Shown in pieces: positions 35,132 through 43,282 of a stretch of DNA of 64,000 nucleotides. Below the pieces are notes generated by a model. It did no database searches. It had not been told where the DNA came from and saw nothing but the letters and a program-made list of their open reading frames with translations. The DNA comes from Pseudanabaena sp. M085S1SP2A07QC (GTDB lineage Bacteria; Cyanobacteriota; Cyanobacteriia; Pseudanabaenales; Pseudanabaenaceae), in the NCBI GenBank assembly GCA_020404895.1, contig JADBWK010000147.1, positions 1 through 64,000 on the forward strand. The letters run 5' to 3'. The number at the start of each line of letters is the position of its first letter. Positions within the stretch are counted from its first letter, which is position 1. A program made the position numbers and the translations under genes.

Positions 35132-35533
35132 CTATTTTTTCCAGACTACTAGTATCACTCCAAGCATAATAAAGCTCAAGCCAAATAGACGACTAGGAGG
35201 TATTGCTTCCTTGAAGAAGAAGTACCCAAGCATTACAGAAAAAACATAGATTAGTGAGCCTGAAGGAGCAGCTATACTAAGATTAACTCTAGTAAGAAGG
35301 AGAATATAGGTCAAAGCCCCTATTCCGTAGAAAGCCAAACCTCCAATTAACTCAGGTATCGTAATAATACTGAGGATATGACCAAGAGCATTGCTAGCAC
35401 TTACTTTCCCTAATTTTATTGCACCTAATTTCAAGAAAAACTGCCCCCCCACACTTGCCAAAACTGACATGAGCAGCAAACTAAACTCTTGTGGTGTCAA
35501 CGCTTTATATACTCTAAATGAATAACTGTACAA
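35132..35533 (-). CDS. small 4-TM DMT-superfamily membrane protein
   Basis: The 133-aa protein has four transmembrane helices in a single EamA/SMR-like half unit: LLLMSVLASVGGQFFLKLGA in helix 1, ALTYILLLTRVNLSIAAP in helix 3 and FKEAIPPSRLFGLSFIMLGV at the end. It resembles ArnE/ArnF-type proteins that flip polyprenyl-phosphate sugars, which work as dimers. Its place between the exporter permease and ATPase genes and the presence of a GtrB-like synthase nearby make a flippase role plausible, but this is inference. A small-multidrug-resistance role is the alternative. Confidence 0.8.
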   Translation of the reverse strand: MYSYSFRVYKALTPQEFSLLLMSVLASVGGQFFLKLGAIKLGKVSASNALGHILSIITIPELIGGLAFYGIGALTYILLLTRVNLSIAAPSGSLIYVFSVMLGYFFFKEAIPPSRLFGLSFIMLGVILVVWKK

Positions 35534-35573
35534 AATTTTAGGGCATTAACTTAATTTAAATATTATTCCCTAC

Positions 35574-36377
35574 CTAAAGTAAATCCATAAACTGTGATCG
35601 AGATCGCTGAAAGTACAAAAAGCCAAGTACTGAAAAGATCATACCACTCAAGAGTGCGGTCAAGATCAGCGTAACATCTGGTAGATTGCCAGAGAGAGTG
35701 ATTTGACGAAAGCTCTCAATAATTGGCGACAACGGGTTTAGGTTCACAAATGGCTGTACAGATTTTGGCACGATCTCAGCAGGATAAAATACAGGACTAC
35801 TAATCCAGAGCATAAAGACCAATAGTTCATAAAAATAGGGCAAGTCCCTGTAAAAGACATACAAGGCACTTACAAAAAATCCTACCCCAATACAAAATAA
35901 TACCAATGCAATGAATGGTAAAAATATAGCAAAAACATTAATCAAGCTTTTTGATTTGATTAATGCAACGATCGCCAGTAGAAGAAAGGGACCCAACACA
36001 AACTGAAAAATATTGGCGGCGATCATGGAAACGGGGAAAACACTTACAGGTAAACGAATTTTATTTAGCAAGCTGCCATTACTAACAACACTCACTAGAG
36101 CCTGTGATGTAGAGGAAGAGAAGAAGTTGATTACTACTAAACCTGTGAAAGCAGCTAAAATATAGTTCCAAATTGAACCGTAATACTTAGAAAACGTACT
36201 ACCGAAAATAGCTGAATATAATGCAGTCATGATTAAAGGGTTAAACAATGACCAATATATCCCTAAGACTGAGCCTCGATAACGCACATTGACGTTTCGG
36301 CTGACTAAAACATGAAGTATTTCCCAAAAATGCCTTAATTCAGGAGTAACATATTTATTAACTAATGACAGATTCAT
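35574..36377 (-). CDS. wzm: polysaccharide ABC exporter permease (Wzm type)
   Basis: The 267-aa ABC-2 permease has six membrane helices. It begins with a cytosolic segment (FWEILHVLVSRNVNVRYRGSVLG) characteristic of Wzm/TagG/KpsM proteins, and LNPLSPIIESFRQ lies before the last helices. It forms the membrane channel for export of lipid-linked O-antigen/capsule glycan, energised by the ATPase encoded downstream at 34276-35028. No Wzx/Wzy genes occur in the window, consistent with the ABC-dependent pathway. The 225 bp upstream includes a possible 50-codon ORF. Confidence 0.93.
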   Translation of the reverse strand: MNLSLVNKYVTPELRHFWEILHVLVSRNVNVRYRGSVLGIYWSLFNPLIMTALYSAIFGSTFSKYYGSIWNYILAAFTGLVVINFFSSSTSQALVSVVSNGSLLNKIRLPVSVFPVSMIAANIFQFVLGPFLLLAIVALIKSKSLINVFAIFLPFIALVLFCIGVGFFVSALYVFYRDLPYFYELLVFMLWISSPVFYPAEIVPKSVQPFVNLNPLSPIIESFRQITLSGNLPDVTLILTALLSGMIFSVLGFLYFQRSRSQFMDLL

Positions 36378-36447
36378 TGTTCAGTCAAGACCTCATAATT
36401 TTGATAGGATAGCTCAACGTGTGTACTATGCTAATAGTGTTTTACCA

Positions 36448-36600
36448 TTAATGTGTGTTTATTTGCTCAGAACAGTAGTTAACAATACTCCTTAAATTAA
36501 ATATTGACATCACTTTGAGGCATTGATTTAAATCAGAGCTAATATCATAATTCCCTTCAAAATATTTAAATGAAGCGTTTATCATTCTCAATCCAAACAT
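36448..36600 (-). CDS. possible small ORF between FkbM fusion and wzm
   Basis: ATG at 36600 lies 2 bp after the stop of the upstream GT2-FkbM gene; the frame closes with TAA at 36448. The 50-residue peptide (FKYFEGNYDISSDLNQCLKV in the middle) has a plausible amino acid mix and could be a detached C-terminal fragment of a former longer protein. No recognised domain and no clear RBS. Confidence 0.3.
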   Translation of the reverse strand: MFGLRMINASFKYFEGNYDISSDLNQCLKVMSIFNLRSIVNYCSEQINTH

Positions 36601-36602
36601 TT

Positions 36603-38282
36603 TTACAAAAGTACCCACTTATCTTTCTTAACGAAGATAGTATTGATATAAGTATCAGCATAAACCATGTACCCTCTACTCTCTAAAAACTGAATAATGT
36701 GCAAGTCTTTCACCCCGTTACCAGTTTCGGAGAAAGAAATAGTTTCAACACAAATTATCACTGGAGAACTCTGTTCATAATTTATAGATTGTAGGATTTT
36801 TAGGTCAAGTCCTTCAACATCTAAAGACAAGAAATCTGGAAAGACTCCTTTACAATAGTTCTGTATAATATTTGAGATTATGTCTACTTTAGTTTTTGAA
36901 ATCGTAACTATTTGATGATTGTTTTCTCGGGTACAATTTTCTGCCTCTTCTTTAGAAAATGTATTTAACGTGGGAGTTGAGATAATGTAAAAATCTTTTT
37001 CTCCTTGCACATCGTCAACTCCAATGTTTAGGTTGATATCTTCTACACGCGCTAATTTAAAACTTTCAAACAGAGTAGGGTCAGGCTCTATATTTATACC
37101 TCTACTACCATTTTGGTAGAACAGAGCTGTATTGCTAAGATGCTCTGGATGATAAGCACCAACATCAATGTAGGAAGGTGTTGTAATTCCAATAGCATCA
37201 AAAATAAACTTAACAATTAAATCTTCGCCTGACTGAGAGTAAGATGTTTTAGAGTAGTTCTTTTCTTCTTTGATGGAGTCATTTTTGGCTGCATTAGTAA
37301 GGTTATTCTTAAGCAATTTAACTTTTTTAGACTTTATCAAACGAATCTTTTTTGTCACCCAAACCAAATTAGAGTCAAGTGTTATTAGAAGTTCAACAAT
37401 AAAGAACTTAAGCTTATTAAAAATGTTGATATCTTTGTAGGCTTTTTCATGCCAAAGAAATAATCGAGAAGTCGTTATTAGGACTTTGCGTACAAGCTTA
37501 AATTTATCTTTTAAGCCAATAGGACTTGCAAAAATCAAGCTGATTTGTTTCATAACATATGGATTGTATACAAGCATTCTATCTATTCTTGAATCGACAG
37601 CTTTAATAGCATACTCAGTATTATCTATTCCAGCTGTATAGAGCGCTTTGTCCAGACTGTTTAAAACTTCAACTTGTCCGTTGAGTAAAATTTTAGTTAA
37701 TATGAAGCAATCAGCAAAATCAAAGCTAAGATCATCATAATTCTGCATTAATGATTCTTTAAGATACAGCCCATAAAACATACTGGGTGTAGGTAAATCT
37801 AGAAATGAATTCACATTTTCTACCTTTGAGTTGTTTCTAGAGATGTTCGGTAAAACTATTTCTTCAGTAAGATTGCTTTTTCTGTACAAAAGCCTCATTT
37901 TGGGGACAACAAGTGTCGTGTGTTCATCGAAACTGGCTAAACATATTTCAATAAATTCAGGTTCCCACTCATCATCATCGGCAGCCCACATAAAATATTT
38001 GCCAACAGACTGCTTAAGCACGAATAAAAAATTAGCTCCTGCTCCTTTATTCTCTAGTTGCCGAAAATAACAAATACGATCATCTTTTGATTGGAATTCT
38101 TTAACTACCATTTCCACATTTGGATCTATAGAGCAGTTATCGGACACAATAATCTCAATATTTCGATAAGTCTGTTGAGTAATACATTCTAAAGTCCTTT
38201 TCAGACCATTCGGACGATTATATGTCGGAATGCCAACACTGACTAAAGGCTTCTTTCCTATCCCTTCTATGTTATGCATCAT
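36603..38282 (-). CDS. fusion: GT2 glycosyltransferase + FkbM-family methyltransferase
   Basis: Residues ~10-240 of this 559-aa protein are a GT2 domain (VSVGIPTYNRPNGL, VSDNCSIDP, WAADDDEWEP as the Asp motif). After a basic linker, residues ~345-555 are an FkbM methyltransferase (SQSGEDLIVKF, YIDVGAYHPEHLSN as SAM motif, FLSLDVEGLDLKIL). It could add a terminal sugar and O-methylate it, a known way to stop chain growth in ABC-exported glycans. That role is inferred. Its ATG overlaps by 1 bp the stop codon of the CmcI-like gene remnant upstream (TAATG), suggesting the original gene order. Confidence 0.9.
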   Translation of the reverse strand: MMHNIEGIGKKPLVSVGIPTYNRPNGLKRTLECITQQTYRNIEIIVSDNCSIDPNVEMVVKEFQSKDDRICYFRQLENKGAGANFLFVLKQSVGKYFMWAADDDEWEPEFIEICLASFDEHTTLVVPKMRLLYRKSNLTEEIVLPNISRNNSKVENVNSFLDLPTPSMFYGLYLKESLMQNYDDLSFDFADCFILTKILLNGQVEVLNSLDKALYTAGIDNTEYAIKAVDSRIDRMLVYNPYVMKQISLIFASPIGLKDKFKLVRKVLITTSRLFLWHEKAYKDINIFNKLKFFIVELLITLDSNLVWVTKKIRLIKSKKVKLLKNNLTNAAKNDSIKEEKNYSKTSYSQSGEDLIVKFIFDAIGITTPSYIDVGAYHPEHLSNTALFYQNGSRGINIEPDPTLFESFKLARVEDINLNIGVDDVQGEKDFYIISTPTLNTFSKEEAENCTRENNHQIVTISKTKVDIISNIIQNYCKGVFPDFLSLDVEGLDLKILQSINYEQSSPVIICVETISFSETGNGVKDLHIIQFLESRGYMVYADTYINTIFVKKDKWVLL

Positions 38283-38428
38283 TATTTCACTCTCTTCAAA
38301 TAACCATCTGGAGCAACAGTAATCAACAACTTATTTTGAATGCTTTGATCAATTTCAAACTCTGGATGAGACTTCAGGTATTCCCATACCGCTGTTTTAG
38401 GATTGTTGCCCACTCCCCAAGGGCGATC
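38282..38428 (-). pseudogene. duplicated 3' end of the CmcI-like gene
   Basis: The 48 codons from RPWGVGNNPKTAVWEYLK to the stop codon closely match the C-terminus of the intact gene at 41816-42565. Differences include SHPEF for THPEF, DQSIQN for DKSIQH and a final RVK for RVH. Homology stops abruptly inside GATCGC at 38428. The reading frame is open, but there is no start. It directly precedes the GT2-FkbM gene. Confidence 0.9.
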
Positions 38429-38433
38429 GCAAT

Positions 38434-39068
38434 TCACATATTATTTAATACGTTAGTAGGATGATTCATAAACCAATTTTCTAAATTCAGATAAGTTGTT
38501 GAAGTCTAGTAAGGCTTCACCGAGAAATTTTAGTTCAGATCGGGATAGAGATCGCATTTTTTTACTTGATTAGGAGTTAGATTACCAAAACGGCGAGTCA
38601 ATTGATGGGTACTATATTGGTTTCTTCTTGTTGGCGACCTATTTGTAATATATCCTGATAAAATCGCGTCTGAGTAACATCAGCCTCTCTAAAGCCTAGC
38701 ATTTTCTGAATCTCCTCTATGCTTAATTTTGGAAATTTATTTACTAGTATAGCCTCTACTAAATCTAGGTTTCGCCGAAATCCTGATGCTATTTTGGTAT
38801 TGGCTAAAATATTTTGGACTTGAAAAATTGCTTCGATTTCGGGTGTTATTACCAGTTTTAAGATGGCTAAATTGGGACTTAAATTTTCTTGAGTTAATAA
38901 ATCATCTAAATATAGTTTTTGGACTAGATTGTTGAGTAAACCTTGATATGGTCTTTCTGAGCCTAAATCTTGACTGCGATCGCGCAATATTAGTAATCCT
39001 CGCCAAAATCTTGTGACTTTATATTGATGCAGGTAAACAAATAAATCACAAAAAAAGCGGCTATAAAA
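38434..39068 (-). pseudogene. degenerate Rpn-family (DUF2887/DUF4351) nuclease gene
   Basis: It closely matches the intact gene at 40292-41149 but has lost the first ~75 codons, including the catalytic Asp/Glu region (joined at AAAATT near 39068 to the intergenic TAGGCAGTTTTT). It also has a one-base deletion near 38610 that stops the frame early (TNIVPIN). The C-terminal part (RRFGNL and NWFMNHPTN) resumes in another frame up to TGA at 38434. The largest open piece is 38598-38987. It is non-functional by any reading. Confidence 0.9.
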
Positions 39069-39111
39069 TTATAGGCAGTTTTTATCCAAATATTTTTGCG
39101 ATCGCATCAAG

Positions 39112-39663
39112 CTACCAGTCCCTTGGCTGAAATTTGAGGTCGTTAAGAATCACCATGTCACTGCCAGATTGACCAATCACAAAGATTCCTTGCCGATAAG
39201 CCTAACGCGCCACATCCGCAGGAATTACCATTGCGGCAACTGCACCTAAAAACTTTATATTTTGATAACGGGGCATAAAGCGTTTGATTTTGCCTAGTCG
39301 TTCAATGTGTTCATCCACGTCTGTTTGACTTAATTTGCTTTTTACTTCGATCTCGATCGCCTCTGAGCCATTAATAACTAATAGATCGATCTCAATCCCT
39401 TCATTACCATCTTGAACAGAGATATTAGTTGACAATTCCCTGACAGCAATGCCGCGCTCTTGAAATAAACGTACTGCGGCTGGACGCACTTGCCATTCAG
39501 CAAATTCTCCTAGTCGATTACCAAGTTTGCCAATCTGCTCATTGACATTCTGAATCTGTCTGTCGTTTTTTTGGCTTTGCTCTTGAAATAATCGCTCTTT
39601 TTCCTTCTGTGCTTGGATTAGTTCGCCTAATAGTTGCCAAACTTCGTCAACTTTCGTAGCCAT
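39112..39663 (-). pseudogene. DUF3782-like PD-(D/E)XK protein with premature stop
   Basis: An open frame of 153 codons starts MATKVDEVWQLLGELIQAQK, with a coiled region (~15-50), then the nuclease-fold core EIDLLVINGSEAIEIEVKSK (D..ExK) and FLGAVAAMVIPADVAR. The next codon is TAG where relatives have Tyr (TAT). The frame then continues AYRQGIFVIGQSG to FQPRDW and a second TAG at 39112. The domain core is intact, so the 153-aa product may keep some fold, but the last strand is missing. Family members are PD-(D/E)XK proteins of unknown role common in cyanobacteria. Confidence 0.85.
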
Positions 39664-39762
39664 AAGTTTTTATCCTAGCAATTGACTCCTTATCTTCGTA
39701 TTCTAGTTTGTTGGACTCGTTTGAGCTAGCTTTAACCGCGATCACTGTACCTAGCCCAACTA

Positions 39763-40245
39763 TTACCATTGCTTGGGTTGAAAATCAGAAGGCGTATTCA
39801 TCTCAAAAACTTCATCATGAATACGGGCTACATATAATCCTTCTTTGAGAATGCGTTCTTTTAGTCCAGTAGAAAGATCGACTGCGGCTAAGATACCATA
39901 TAGCTTTTTATAACTATGTTCTGGGAAAAAAGTGCGAAATCGTTCCAGCAAACTTTTCAGTTGGTCAATGGCTTCTTCTCGCACATGACTTTTGACCTCT
40001 ACAATATATGCGGTGTTGATGTCGCCGTTGGCATAGGCAAGTACATCAATTTCTAGGTGTTGCCCTTGTTTGCTGGCACGCACACTGGGGCTAATGATTT
40101 CCATGCCAAAGTGATCACGCAGGATTGTTTCCATCGAAGGCAAAGCTAAACCTTCGGTAAAACCACCAAATTTATGAGCTAATTTTTTGATCTGAAGAGC
40201 ATTTTCCTTAAGTATTTGCCAAAATTCATCTGTGTCAGTTGCCAC
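39763..40245 (-). CDS. DUF3782-like PD-(D/E)XK protein
   Basis: The 160-aa protein has a short helical N-terminus, then GLALPSMETILRDHFGMEII and the nuclease core LEIDVLAYANGDINTAYIVEVKSH. This gives the acidic residue and ExK triad of the PD-(D/E)XK superfamily. It ends DFQPKQW. It is nearly the same as the C-terminal 140 residues of the protein encoded at 41202-41771 but lacks most of the coiled repeats. Activity is likely on DNA if any, but it is not demonstrated for the family. It is part of a run of five such genes and remnants. Confidence 0.82.
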   Translation of the reverse strand: MATDTDEFWQILKENALQIKKLAHKFGGFTEGLALPSMETILRDHFGMEIISPSVRASKQGQHLEIDVLAYANGDINTAYIVEVKSHVREEAIDQLKSLLERFRTFFPEHSYKKLYGILAAVDLSTGLKERILKEGLYVARIHDEVFEMNTPSDFQPKQW

Positions 40246-40291
40246 AAGTATCTACCTAAAGAATTAATGAGTTTAATTTTAGTTCAAAGCA

Positions 40292-41149
40292 TTAATTAGG
40301 ATTATTCATCAACCAATTTTCTAAATCGGATAAGTTATTGAAGTCTAATAATGCTTCGCCGAGAGATTCTAGTTGAGGTAGGGATAGCGATCGCACTTTT
40401 TTCACTTGATTAGAATTTAAATTACCAAAACGGCGAGTCAACTGACGGATTATCATATTGGATTCTCCTTGTTGCACTCCTTGTTGTTCTCCCTCACGGC
40501 GACCTATCTGTAATACCTCCTGATAAAATCGCGTCTGAGTAACATCAGCTTCTCTAAGGTCTAGCATTTTTTGAATCTCCTCTACGCTTAATTTTGGAAA
40601 TTTATTTACAAGTATAGCCTCTACTAAATCTAGGTTTCGCCGAAATTCTACTACTGTTTTGGCACTGGCTAAAATATTTTGGGCTTGAGAAATTGCTTCG
40701 ATTTCGGGTGTTACTACCAGTTTTAAGATGGCTAAATTGGGACTTAAATTTTCTTGGGTTAATAAATCATCTAAATATAGTTTTTGGACTTGATTGTTGA
40801 GTAAACCTTGATATGGTCTTTCTGAGCCTAAATCTTGACTGCGATCGCGCAATATTAGTAATCCTCGCCAAAATCTTGCGACTTTATATTGATGCAGGTA
40901 AACAAATAAACCACAAAAAAATCGGCTATAAAATTCGCTATCTTTTTGCATCTGCGCTTCAAGAAAGACCAATGGTAAATCAGGATTATCACTGATTGGT
41001 GTGAGCAAACCATCTAAACGAATTTCTTTTTCTTTTACCACTGGGGCGCTGTACTCATATTCGCAGTCTTCAGGAATGTCGGACAACAACTCAGCAATGA
41101 GACTGGGCTGAGATAAAAATATCCGATAAAATAGCTTGTCAGTTTTCAT
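40292..41149 (-). CDS. Rpn-family recombination-promoting nuclease/putative transposase
   Basis: The 285-aa protein has the DUF2887 N-terminus (TDKLFYRIFLSQPSLIAELL) and the PD-(D/E)XK site as RLDGLLTP..LVFLEAQMQ (D and ExQ). A helical middle follows, then a C-terminal DUF4351-like tail (RRFGNLNSNQVKKVRSLSLPQLESLGEALLDF). Relatives in E. coli (RpnA-E) are DNA endonucleases that promote RecA-independent recombination. Cyanobacterial genomes carry many copies. It is the only intact copy here; a degenerate copy lies at 38434-39068. Confidence 0.88.
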   Translation of the reverse strand: MKTDKLFYRIFLSQPSLIAELLSDIPEDCEYEYSAPVVKEKEIRLDGLLTPISDNPDLPLVFLEAQMQKDSEFYSRFFCGLFVYLHQYKVARFWRGLLILRDRSQDLGSERPYQGLLNNQVQKLYLDDLLTQENLSPNLAILKLVVTPEIEAISQAQNILASAKTVVEFRRNLDLVEAILVNKFPKLSVEEIQKMLDLREADVTQTRFYQEVLQIGRREGEQQGVQQGESNMIIRQLTRRFGNLNSNQVKKVRSLSLPQLESLGEALLDFNNLSDLENWLMNNPN

Positions 41150-41201
41150 AGGCAGTTTTTACACAAATATTTTTGCGATCGCGCCAAACCTAGCCCAAAT
41201 A

Positions 41202-41771
41202 CTACCAGTGCTTGGGTTGAAATTCAGAAGGAGTATCCATCTCAAAAACTTCATCATGAATGCGGGCTACATACAATCCTTCTTTTAGAATACGCTCCCT
41301 CACACCGAAGGGAAGATCAACTGCCGCTAAGATGCCGTAGAGCTTTTTACTATTATGTTCGGGAAAAAAAGCGCGAAACTTTTCCAGTAAGGTTTTCAGT
41401 TGATCAATGACTTCCTCCCGCGCATGGCTTTTGACTTCTACGATATATGCGGTGTTGATGTCGCCGTTAGCATAGGCAAGTACATCAATTTCTAGGTGTT
41501 GCCCCTGTTTGCTTGCCCGTACACTGGGGCTGATTATCTCCATACCAAACCGTTCTCGCAGGATTGTTTCCATCGAAGGCAGGGCTAAGCCTTCGGTAAA
41601 ACTACCGAATTTCTTGCCTAGCCCGCCGATTTGTTTTCCTAGTTCTTTGATTTGTTTCCCCGATTCTTTGATTTGGCGATTGGTTTCCCGAAATTTGTTG
41701 TCGGTCTCTTTTTGGGCTTGGACAAGTTCTCCGAGGAGCTGCCAAACTTCTTGGGAAGTAGTGGTGGTCAT
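41202..41771 (-). CDS. DUF3782-like PD-(D/E)XK protein with repeated coil
   Basis: The 189-aa protein has an N-terminal coiled segment built of seven-residue repeats (RQIKESGKQIKELGKQIGGL). The nuclease-like domain follows: SMETILRERFGMEII, LEIDVLAYANGD, YIVEVKSHAREE. The D..ExK triad is present. It ends SEFQPKHW. The coil likely mediates oligomerisation. The gene lies between the CmcI-like gene (45 bp away) and the Rpn gene, all leftward. Confidence 0.85.
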   Translation of the reverse strand: MTTTTSQEVWQLLGELVQAQKETDNKFRETNRQIKESGKQIKELGKQIGGLGKKFGSFTEGLALPSMETILRERFGMEIISPSVRASKQGQHLEIDVLAYANGDINTAYIVEVKSHAREEVIDQLKTLLEKFRAFFPEHNSKKLYGILAAVDLPFGVRERILKEGLYVARIHDEVFEMDTPSEFQPKHW

Positions 41772-41815
41772 AATTTTTTAATTTCTTGATTGTGCTATTT
41801 GCATTATGGCTTAAG

Positions 41816-42565
41816 TTAATGAACTCGCTTCAAATAGCCATCTGGCGCAACCGTAATCAATAGCTTGTGTTGAATACTCTTATCAATTTCAAACTCTGGA
41901 TGAGTCTTGAGATATTCCCACACGGCGGTTTTGGGGTTGTTGCCTACTCCCCAAGGGCGATCTCCAAACATTTCATTAGGCAAATCCTCGATCGCAGTAT
42001 CAAATACAATACAGTAACTACCCACAGAAGTTAGTGGTGCATATGCCTCTAGCTCATCAAGGACATGATCGTGAGTGTGGTTACTGTCTAGGCATACTAA
42101 AATTTTCTGCTTACCAGCCGCTTTTGCCTTGACCTGTTCAATAATTTCAGGAGCGATACTTGATCCTTGAATCATCGAAATTCGCTTAAACATCGGATGT
42201 GATTCAATTGCCTCTCGGTTATGGGTGCGAATATCAATATCTAACCCCAATACTTCCGCATCTTGGCAACCACCACAAATCGCATTAAGTTCTAGCATCG
42301 AAGCCGAAAAAATCAGCGATCCACCATGGGCTATACCAGTCTCAATAATTAAGTCAGGCTGCACTTTCCAGATCAGCTCTTGCATCGCCAACATATCTTG
42401 CGGATATTGTATTATTGGGCGACCTAACCAAGAAAAATTATAAGTATACTGATACGGCGCAGAATCCAGCATAAACTCAATAGCCGAATTCTTTGCTCTA
42501 TCATCCTTGCCTAAACCATCAATATTGATAGACTTAGATTGCTCAAATTGTTCGATAGGATTCAT
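41816..42565 (-). CDS. CmcI-like (cephalosporin hydroxylase family) protein
   Basis: Starting at ATG 42565 (4-bp ATGA overlap with the wbqC-like stop) it encodes ~249 aa. The core reads LIIETGIAHGGSLIFSASML (SAM-binding loop), LGLDIDIRTHN, LVCLDSNHTHDHV and ends GYLKRVH. The family is named after CmcI but comprises SAM-dependent O-methyltransferase-like proteins such as the rhamnosyl O-methyltransferases of mycobacterial glycolipids. A sugar O-methylation role fits the locus. The upstream ATG at 42583 is less likely. Its 3' end is duplicated at 38282-38428. Confidence 0.87.
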   Translation of the reverse strand: MNPIEQFEQSKSINIDGLGKDDRAKNSAIEFMLDSAPYQYTYNFSWLGRPIIQYPQDMLAMQELIWKVQPDLIIETGIAHGGSLIFSASMLELNAICGGCQDAEVLGLDIDIRTHNREAIESHPMFKRISMIQGSSIAPEIIEQVKAKAAGKQKILVCLDSNHTHDHVLDELEAYAPLTSVGSYCIVFDTAIEDLPNEMFGDRPWGVGNNPKTAVWEYLKTHPEFEIDKSIQHKLLITVAPDGYLKRVH

Positions 42566-43281
42566 GCTAGAAATTCTTTCCAATAAATTGTCGATGACTT
42601 TATATATTCTTTCCCTTGCTTACCGATATTGGCAATAAGATCTAGTATTGATACATAAGGATTAAATGTAGAAAATTGCTGTGGGTAAGGCAACTTAAGG
42701 TAATTCATATACTCTACCCTAATACTGTTATTCTCGAAAAGAGAATGATCTAAATAATTTTTAGCTCCATGCCCAGTAATGTAATGAGTTCCATTCAAAT
42801 ATTTGACTATCTGATATACCCTCTCAGAACTCCCTCCTTCTATTCCAAGTCTAGAAGCATCATAAAAAGTCTTATTCGCTGCGAGATCAAAGTAGTTAAT
42901 GCTTAGCTCCATACTTTTCATGGATACTTCGGAGATAGTAGTAAGAGGAAAATCAAAAAGATCTCTTACTAATCCCAACATTTCTTTGAAATATGGCGCA
43001 TTTTTATAAGCTTGTTTAAGCATTTCTAAATGTTGGTTTTGCCAGTTTTTTTGATTGTTTATTTCTAATTCATTGATTAAAATGCCTAATTTCAACTGTT
43101 TCAAAGGAACTGTAAGCCAGTTAAATCCATTTGATGAATTAGTTTTGATTTGTACTCTATTAGTAAAACTACCTTTAGAAAATTGTACATCATCATAATT
43201 TACATAAGCATCACATAAATTCACCTGTTCAAACATTCCAACCCAAGGGAAATACATTGGTTGTGATATAACAATTTTCAT
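42562..43281 (-). CDS. WbqC-family protein
   Basis: The 239-aa protein opens MKIVISQPMYFPWVGMFEQV and has YVNYDDVQFSKGSFTNR and WLTVPLK, the defining pattern of the WbqC-like family. Members occur in O-antigen clusters with DegT aminotransferases. They are thought to acylate or glycylate amino sugars, though the biochemistry is poorly known. Here it sits 1 bp behind a GNAT gene and overlaps the CmcI-like gene by 4 bp. This pairing supports N-acylation of an amino sugar made by the DegT enzyme at 45842. Confidence 0.92.
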   Translation of the reverse strand: MKIVISQPMYFPWVGMFEQVNLCDAYVNYDDVQFSKGSFTNRVQIKTNSSNGFNWLTVPLKQLKLGILINELEINNQKNWQNQHLEMLKQAYKNAPYFKEMLGLVRDLFDFPLTTISEVSMKSMELSINYFDLAANKTFYDASRLGIEGGSSERVYQIVKYLNGTHYITGHGAKNYLDHSLFENNSIRVEYMNYLKLPYPQQFSTFNPYVSILDLIANIGKQGKEYIKSSTIYWKEFLA

Positions 43282-43282
43282 A

